Assembly (NCBI GenBank): GCA_009788055.1
Contig: WQSG01000009.1
Location: forward strand, 1-63,771
DNA from: Defluviitaleaceae bacterium
Lineage (GTDB): Bacteria > Bacillota > Clostridia > Lachnospirales > WQUN01
Reading direction: 5' to 3'
DNA length: 63,771 nt
The translations under genes and the position numbers were made by a program. Shown here piece by piece: positions 59,032 to 63,771 of this stretch. Position 1 is the stretch's first letter. Each line of letters opens with the position of its first letter. The notes under the pieces are model-generated. The model did not search any database and had not been told where the DNA came from. It was given only the letters and a program-made list of their open reading frames with translations.

Positions 59032-59772
59032 ATGAGTCACGCATACATTTTTGTAGGTGAAAATAAAACCGCCGTAAGAAATCACGCGCTGGCAATTGCC
59101 AAAGGGCTTAACTGCGAACGCGAAAACGCTTGCGGAAACTGTCTTAGTTGCCGTGTTTTTGACAGCGGAAACCACCCCGATACCGTTTATGTAAAAGGTA
59201 CAAAGCAAAGCGGAATAGGCGTGGACGATGTTCGCGAACAAGTAATAATGCCCATGGCAGTAAAGCCGTTCAAATACAAGCACAAAATTTTTATCATAGA
59301 AAGCGCAGACACTCTAACCCCTGCGGCGCAAAATGCCTTGCTGAAAACCATCGAGGAACCTGCGCCATATGGGGTATTTTTATTTCTTGCAAACAACACA
59401 TTCAACTTCTTGCCCACGGTTTTATCGCGCTGCGTTGTGAAAAAAATCACAGGCGAAGACGCCGCCCCTCCCGAACTGCAAGCCCTTGCCGAAGAAATCT
59501 TCTCCGCACTTCAAACAGCCGACATCCCCGAAACCTTCGCCCTATACCGCAAAATCGAGCCCCTCCCCAAAGACGCCCTGCACGACTTTTTGAACGCCTT
59601 ATACATCCTCTACGGCACAAAAATAAATTCCGCCGCAAAAAACGCCCAACCAACCCCGCAACTATGGCTCAACGCCACCGCCGCAATCACCAACACAAAA
59701 AAAATTCTATCCCAAAACGCAAACACGCAACTCGCACTGGAATTGATGTTGCTAAAATTACGCAACACTTAA
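59032..59772 (+). CDS. holB: DNA polymerase III delta-prime subunit
   Basis: A 246-residue clamp-loader subunit. Zinc-binding cysteines (CGNCLSC, preceded by CERENAC), DDVREQV, and ESADTLTPAAQNALLKTIEEP with FLFLANN and LPTVLSRC are diagnostic; the Walker A lysine region is degenerate (GENKTAVRN), as in delta-prime subunits. Starts one base after yaaR. Shorter than E. coli HolB. Ends at a palindromic repeat. Confidence 0.93.
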   Translation: MSHAYIFVGENKTAVRNHALAIAKGLNCERENACGNCLSCRVFDSGNHPDTVYVKGTKQSGIGVDDVREQVIMPMAVKPFKYKHKIFIIESADTLTPAAQNALLKTIEEPAPYGVFLFLANNTFNFLPTVLSRCVVKKITGEDAAPPELQALAEEIFSALQTADIPETFALYRKIEPLPKDALHDFLNALYILYGTKINSAAKNAQPTPQLWLNATAAITNTKKILSQNANTQLALELMLLKLRNT

Positions 59773-59971
59773 GACCGCGGGGTTTCACCCCGCACCCCAC
59801 GAACTTTTTTGAAAAAAAGTTCGGCAAAAAACTTTGACTAAAAATCGCCGCGTTTCACGCGGCGATTTTTGATTGCGGTTTTCGTTTATCGCTAGTCAAA
59901 ATTTAAAGTTTTTGTTCAAACTTTTTTCAAAAAGTTTGCAGGGGTGTGGGGACAGAGTCCCCACGACCTTT
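59769..59971. repeat. Palindromic intergenic repeat, copy 7
   Basis: Between convergent holB and amidase genes. GCGGGGTTTCACCCCGC, GAACTTTTTTGAAAAAAAGTTC, central AAATCGCCGCG/CGCGGCGATTT with a following T-run, tag TTATCGCTAGTC (minus orientation), AACTTTTTTCAAAAAGTT, GTGGGGACAGAGTCCCCAC. It starts in the holB stop. Confidence 0.9.
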
Positions 59972-59983
59972 GTTAAAAAATCC

Positions 59984-60847
59984 CTACGGTATTCGCAAAA
60001 CCTGTCCAACGGATATTCCTGCGCCGCCCAGTTTGTTTAGTTGTGTAATTGCGGCGGCGGTTGTGCCGAAGCGTTGCGCAACTATTTGCAGTGTGTCGCC
60101 GCTTACTACGGTGTAGAAACGGGACTGCCTGCCTGTTTGCCCGCGCAGTGTGTTCATTATGCCATCGGCAATGGCTGTTGCGTAGGCGGTAAAGTTTTGG
60201 TCGAAAAGTTGGTTGTCGCGCTGATTGGTGATAAATCCGAGTTCAAGAAGGGCGGCGGGTGCGGCTGTATTTCGCAATACAGAAAAATTTTCGCGCTTCA
60301 CGCCGCGATTGCTTTGCACTCCCGCGTCAACAACTTCATCCAGCACATTAAACGCGTATTGCACGGTTTGGTTTGGTGCTGTGGTGAAAACGAAGTTTTC
60401 CACCCCGTTTGCGGCGGAACTCGTGCTTGCGTTCCTGTGAATCGAAAGGAAAAGGTTGGCGTTGTTTCGGTTTGAAATCGCGCTTCTTTCGCTTAATGTC
60501 ACAAAAACATCGCGGTCGCGTGTCATTACCACGTTTTGCCCGCGAGCCATAAGCAATTGCCGCACCGCAAGCGCGAGCCGCAATACATCATCGGATTCCC
60601 TGCGAGTGCCAAGAACCGCGCCGGGGTCATGCCCGCCATGTCCGGGGTCAAGCACGATTGTCCAACGCTGTGACGGCGGCGGCACGGGCGGTGCAGTCGG
60701 AACAGGCGGCGCGGGCGGCGCGACGGGTTGGCTTGAAAATAACGCGTTCCAAGTAAGCGGCCCGACTACGCCGTCAGGATTCAAGCCGCGTGTGCGTTGG
60801 AAAGCCATAACCGCCGCTTCCGTAGGTGGCTTCAGATAACGATACTC
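59984..60847 (-). pseudogene. N-acetylmuramoyl-L-alanine amidase, N-terminus missing
   Basis: The frame is open from a TAA at 60848-60850. It contains the second half of a peptidoglycan-binding domain (AVMAFQRTRGLNPDGVVGPLTWNALF), a Pro-rich linker, an Amidase_3 domain (VLDPGHGGHDPGA, LSIHRNA, LLELGFITNQRDN with catalytic zinc ligands) and a C-terminal LysM (YTVVSGDTLQIVAQRFG). The signal peptide and the first half of the peptidoglycan-binding domain are absent. The recombinase pseudogene begins exactly where they should be. An ATG at 60808 could give a cytoplasmic remnant, but export is lost. Classed as a truncated gene. Confidence 0.75.
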
Positions 60848-62208
60848 TTAATCGTGCAACCACCATCCCCGACCCCTTGCCGGAAATAGTGTTCATGCGC
60901 TGGCTTCTTGCCTTTGGAGTCCACTTGCCCAACGTGGCTGTAAAGTATTTCTATTTCGCGTGAACAGTTTGCCTTATCGACTTCGTGGATGAAAATTTTG
61001 TCGATAAACTCGTGGAGCAGTTCAAAGTTCAGTTCATCGATGCTTTCGTACTTTTCCACTATTTTGACAAAAGCGGTGGCATTATTTTTTTGATCATCAC
61101 TCTGCCGCAGAAGTTTCTCTATTTCCGTAATCCGGCTGGATAAAGTTTCACGCTCCTCGGTGTAGTTGGCTGTCATGGATGAGAATTGTGATTCGGTTAT
61201 CTTACCAAATATCTGGTCTTCGTAAAGCCTACGAAAAATGGTGTCCAGTTCGGAAAGGCGAGTTTTTCCGCGATTGTACTCTTGCCGCGCTTTGGTTGTA
61301 GATTTTTCCAGTGCCTTTTCATACTTGTTCTTGGCGTAGGTTAAAAATTCCGCTTTATTTTCTGTTACATAGCGAAAAACTCGCCTAATATCCGCCAAAA
61401 CTAAATCTTCAAGTACAGACCGCCGGATGTGGTGCATGGTGCAAATATGCCCTGTGCGGTAGGCGTTTCGGTAAGTGCCACACACATAGGAGTATTTTCG
61501 CACCAGTGTTTTTGGACCTCGCTGGACATACATACGGTTTTCGCAATCCCGGCAAAACAGAAGCCCGGAAAATAAATCTATTTCTGCACCTCGACATGGG
61601 CGATTGCGTTGGGATATGCGCTTCTGCGCAACTTGAAACGTCTCATCATCAACCAAAGGTTGATGGGTATTAAGGAATTCGTACTGCTCCTCAATGCTAT
61701 GCTGAACCTTCCTTTTTATCTTGTACGAAACCTTGTGACTCTTTGCAGTGTAGGTATGCCCCAAATACTCGCGCCTTGCTAAAATCGTGTACAGGGTTTT
61801 GTCGTTCCACCTATACGGATATTCGCCCCTGCCGATGCCGGAAGTTGACCCTGTGCGTTTGATACTCAAGGCAGTGGGTATAAGATGTTTCTCATCAGCC
61901 AGTCTTTGCCTGATGTCTACCATCCGCGCACCGCTTGTAAACATTTCAAATATCAATTGCACAACATGAGCCGTTTCCGGGTCTGGAATTAAATGGTGGC
62001 GGTCTTCCGGGCTGGGAAGATATCCATATGGATAAGAACCGTTGGTGCGTTTCCCATTTTGCGCTTGGTTTTTCTTGACAGCACGGATTTTCTTGCTCGT
62101 ATCGCGTGCGATTCGGTGCCATGCGGCTGATGTAGCACTCGCCGTGTGATGCCCGCTTGGGGACTTCAAATGAATTGGCAGTTTCCTCGTTGCTACCCGA
62201 TACTGCAA
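60832..62208 (-). pseudogene. Large serine recombinase, catalytic domain deleted
   Basis: The C-terminal parts of a large serine recombinase are intact: IARDTSKKIRAV at the start of the homology, the recombinase domain (PYGYLPSPEDRHHLIPDPETAHVVQLIFEM), the zinc-ribbon domain (GLLFCRDCENRMYV...YSYVCGTYRNAYRTGHICTMHHIR) and a long coiled coil (about 340-400). The roughly 130-residue N-terminal resolvase domain with the catalytic serine is absent. The first 30 codons do not resemble the family, and there is no room upstream for it. The protein cannot recombine DNA on its own. It ends within 20 bases of the truncated amidase. Confidence 0.85.
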
Positions 62209-62332
62209 GCAGGTTCTTCTTTTCGTTGTAGCGAAAATGCAGATATGGTGGGTTTTCCAAGCATGACAGCGTTGCGTAATTGATGTGTAGCCGAAATTCC
62301 TTTAATGCGACACGGATTGCGGGCTTACTCAT
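62130..62332 (-). pseudogene. Remnant of a small accessory gene of the element
   Basis: From ATG 62332, about 60 residues (KPAIRVALKEFRLHINYATLSCLENPPYLHFRYNEKKNLLAVSGS...) match a small protein I remember as common beside recombinases in clostridial integrative elements. After NSFEVPKR the frame runs into recombinase sequence read out of frame. An internal deletion therefore seems to have joined this gene to the middle of the recombinase. Confidence 0.55.
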
Positions 62333-62801
62333 TTTTTTCGCCCTCGTCGATTTTTCCCTGCTCCACTATTTCATCAGGGACGTAATATTCTCGTGTGATA
62401 ATTTCGCCGGGCGTGGGTATTCGCGCCACTACGGGTGAGCCGAATGAATTTTCCCAGTCGATGGGAAAAAGCTGTTTTCGCTTGCTGCCTTTACGTTGTT
62501 CAGGGGTATAACCCTCGGCATCTTCAAGATTAAACACTGCTAACTTTTTGTCCGGAAATTCTTGATACACAGCCATCGCTTTATAGCGTGTGTTGATGTC
62601 CCATTTCATCATGCGGAATATTTTTGCACACATATGTTTTGCACTGACCCGCTTCGGCGTAAGTTTTCCGTTTTTGAGCCTGCTCCAATGCGTTGCACCA
62701 ACGGCGTGAAGACGACATATCGTCCTGTTTTTCCCGGTCAATCTGCCCGACTTTGAAAGGATAAAAGCAATTTCGCTGATTGGTATTCCGTGAAGAAACA
62801 T
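62325..62801 (-). CDS. Element-encoded protein, possible HTH plus conserved C-terminal part
   Basis: 158 residues if started at ATG 62801. The first part contains helix-turn-helix-like stretches (IPISEIAFILSKSG; ATHWSRLKNGKLTPKRVSAKHMC). The rest (MKWDINTRYKAMAVYQEFPDKKLAVFNLEDAEGY...) is a protein type I associate with the same integrative elements. A shorter form could start at 62609/62612. It overlaps the next gene by 8 bases. Function unknown. Confidence 0.5.
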   Translation of the reverse strand: MFLHGIPISEIAFILSKSGRLTGKNRTICRLHAVGATHWSRLKNGKLTPKRVSAKHMCAKIFRMMKWDINTRYKAMAVYQEFPDKKLAVFNLEDAEGYTPEQRKGSKRKQLFPIDWENSFGSPVVARIPTPGEIITREYYVPDEIVEQGKIDEGEKNE

Positions 62802-63447
62802 TGCAAAAATCGCTTACGCCCAATTCGGAAAGTTCGGGGCGTAAAATATTTTCTCTGTGTCCGGGTGAATCCATCCAACCTTGCACGAAAACTTCTGCAG
62901 TTATGTTCGCGGGTTGCCAGTTAAGTAGCGCGAAAAGATTTTCGACCAAGCCTTGGTGATTGTTTATAAACAGAAGCGGAATATTGCTAAAATGTCCGTA
63001 AACAGGGCTTTGATGCGCGAAATAGTCCAAGTCCAACATTTCTTGTGACTTAAACCGCGCTGCCCGTGATAGTGCGTAATTTAGCGACAGTGGAGGCAAA
63101 TCATACGCCGCACGTTCGATATTTGTTAGGCGTAAAATTTCTCGTTCAATTTCGCTGATATGACCTTGTTCGCAATAATCCGCGTTCCATGCGGCAAGTT
63201 CTGCCGGAGTTAGTAGTCTGTTTGGTAGCGGCATTGAAGTATCCCACTCCGAAAATGGCGAGAAGAACGGCGTGATAGGGATTTCTTGGAATATCGGTTC
63301 TGCAATGAATTTCGCTTCGCCAATCATCCAGTCGGCTTGCTCCGATTGCGCGATATGTGCAAATGTTTGGTGTATTCCCAATGGCAAAAATGACAATATC
63401 GCAATAATTATCGCCATTTGTATACGCTTTTTGAATTTTGACTTCAT
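62581..63447 (-). pseudogene. CAP-domain (SCP/PR1-like) secreted protein, C-terminus replaced
   Basis: ATG 63447 with AAGGAG upstream. A signal peptide (about 1-32) precedes a CAP domain (NIERAAYDLPPLSLNYALSRAARFKSQEM, DYFAHQSP, WMDSPGHRENILRPELSELGV). At about 62815 the family similarity stops, before the last strand of the domain. The frame then runs on as unrelated sequence that overlaps the element gene on the same strand. CAP proteins are extracellular; similar ones (YkwD-like) occur on spores and walls. The gene appears cut by the element's right end. Confidence 0.7.
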
Positions 63448-63635
63448 GAGTAAAACTCCTTCGCAATTTCAAATTCTCGCTCACATAGCAAAGCAATCTC
63501 CCGAATTCCATTGGTTTCGAGCAGGGCTTTCACGCGAAGAAACCCATTCTTATGCACAATTGGTAACGCAAATTTGCAAAACTGCGAAAGAGAAAAAGCG
63601 CGTAACAGCGGCGGTTCGGGATTTTTTGAATCCAC
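63444..63635 (-). CDS. Possible small protein overlapping the CAP gene start
   Basis: 63 residues; the C-terminal half (HKNGFLRVKALLETNGIREIALLCEREF) looks protein-like, and its TGA overlaps the ATG of the CAP gene. The N-terminal part is not convincing and the codons include the CAP ribosome-binding site. It may be the tail of a broken gene or chance. Nothing else is seen in 63636-63771. Confidence 0.25.
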   Translation of the reverse strand: MDSKNPEPPLLRAFSLSQFCKFALPIVHKNGFLRVKALLETNGIREIALLCEREFEIAKEFYS

Positions 63636-63771
63636 GTTTCAGTTTTCGCGTATGGCTAATTTCACTGGGTATGGTAGGCTCGACGTTCGCCACAGCGAGG
63701 CGCACTCTTTGCAAAGCCCTACCGGGCAACGCCGCATGGTCATCGGGCATAGACCCGCGCAGAAAGGCGAA

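Larger units (their letters stand above)
60832..62815 (-). mobile_element. Decayed serine-recombinase element
   Basis: About 2 kb bounded on one side by the truncated amidase and on the other by the truncated CAP gene. It contains remnants of three element genes in one direction. The ends are inferred from where the flanking genes lose their homology; no direct repeat was recognised at the ends. Confidence 0.6.

Noticed and set aside
13148..59971. The palindromic repeats as a CRISPR array or integron attC array
   Set aside because: They are scattered singly over 46 kb without spacers of regular length, no cas or integron integrase gene is present, and the structure is a full palindrome with terminator-like centre.
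60832..62815. Skin-like programmed excision restoring an interrupted sporulation gene
   Set aside because: The two flanks are different proteins (amidase and CAP domain), the recombinase lacks its catalytic domain, and the CAP domain would still be incomplete after joining.

Overview
The window looks like chromosomal DNA of an anaerobic, endospore-forming member of the Clostridia (Firmicutes), probably an uncultured lineage. The reasons are a SpoIIGA-type sporulation protease, a CotS-type spore coat protein, a c-di-AMP receptor beside YaaR and HolB, an oxygen-sensitive class III ribonucleotide reductase with its activase, a four-subunit 2-oxoacid:ferredoxin oxidoreductase, a dockerin protein and a class B sortase. 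Genus cannot be told from the sequence alone.

Layout. 1-2.3 kb: 3' end of a frameshifted secreted protein with a dockerin, then an orphan antitoxin. 2.3-9.1 kb (minus strand): spoIIGA, cheW-cheA-cheR, a phosphohexomutase and a small membrane protein. 9.2-15.3 kb (plus): a hybrid histidine kinase, plsY, a nitroreductase and glutamine-dependent NAD synthetase. 15.5-27.1 kb (minus): a type IV pilus operon read as pilB-pilC-prepilins-pilMN fusion-pilO-pilT. It is interrupted by three toxin-antitoxin pairs, a lone nucleotidyltransferase and a coiled-coil gene. 27.2-31.1 kb: a PpiC-like protein, a sigma-28 type sigma factor, CotS, an unknown protein and a DUF4438 protein. 31.1-40.0 kb (plus): a repeat coiled-coil protein, a serine hydrolase, an ABC-2 exporter (permease, unknown gene, permease, ATPase), a Uma2-like protein, a CapA-like protein and a MATE exporter behind a probable attenuator. 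40.0-46.5 kb (minus): trmD, rimM, glyA, two uncharacterised genes and nrdG-nrdD. 46.6-59.8 kb: an unknown gene, a gene with a sigma-28-like promoter, porGDAB, a YibE/F protein, a wall-sorted metallophosphoesterase with its sortase, an ACT-domain protein, rhaA, and darA-yaaR-holB. 59.98-63.77 kb: a decayed serine-recombinase element lying between two truncated cell-wall genes.

The most striking unexplained structure is a family of seven near-palindromic intergenic repeats, about 185-290 bp each. They share GGGG-rich terminal hairpins, a central GCGC hairpin and an asymmetric ACTAGCGATAA-like tag. Four sit between convergent genes, where they could act as bidirectional terminators. Two carry a nested GC-rich insertion of about 65-75 nt.

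Functionally, chemosensing (CheA/W/R, hybrid kinase, sigma-28), twitching pili and surface proteins (dockerin, sortase, amidase, CAP domain) suggest a surface-attached, substrate-degrading lifestyle. Poly-G tracts in one pilin gene and upstream of another could make pilus expression phase variable. All calls are from reading the sequence; no database search was run.
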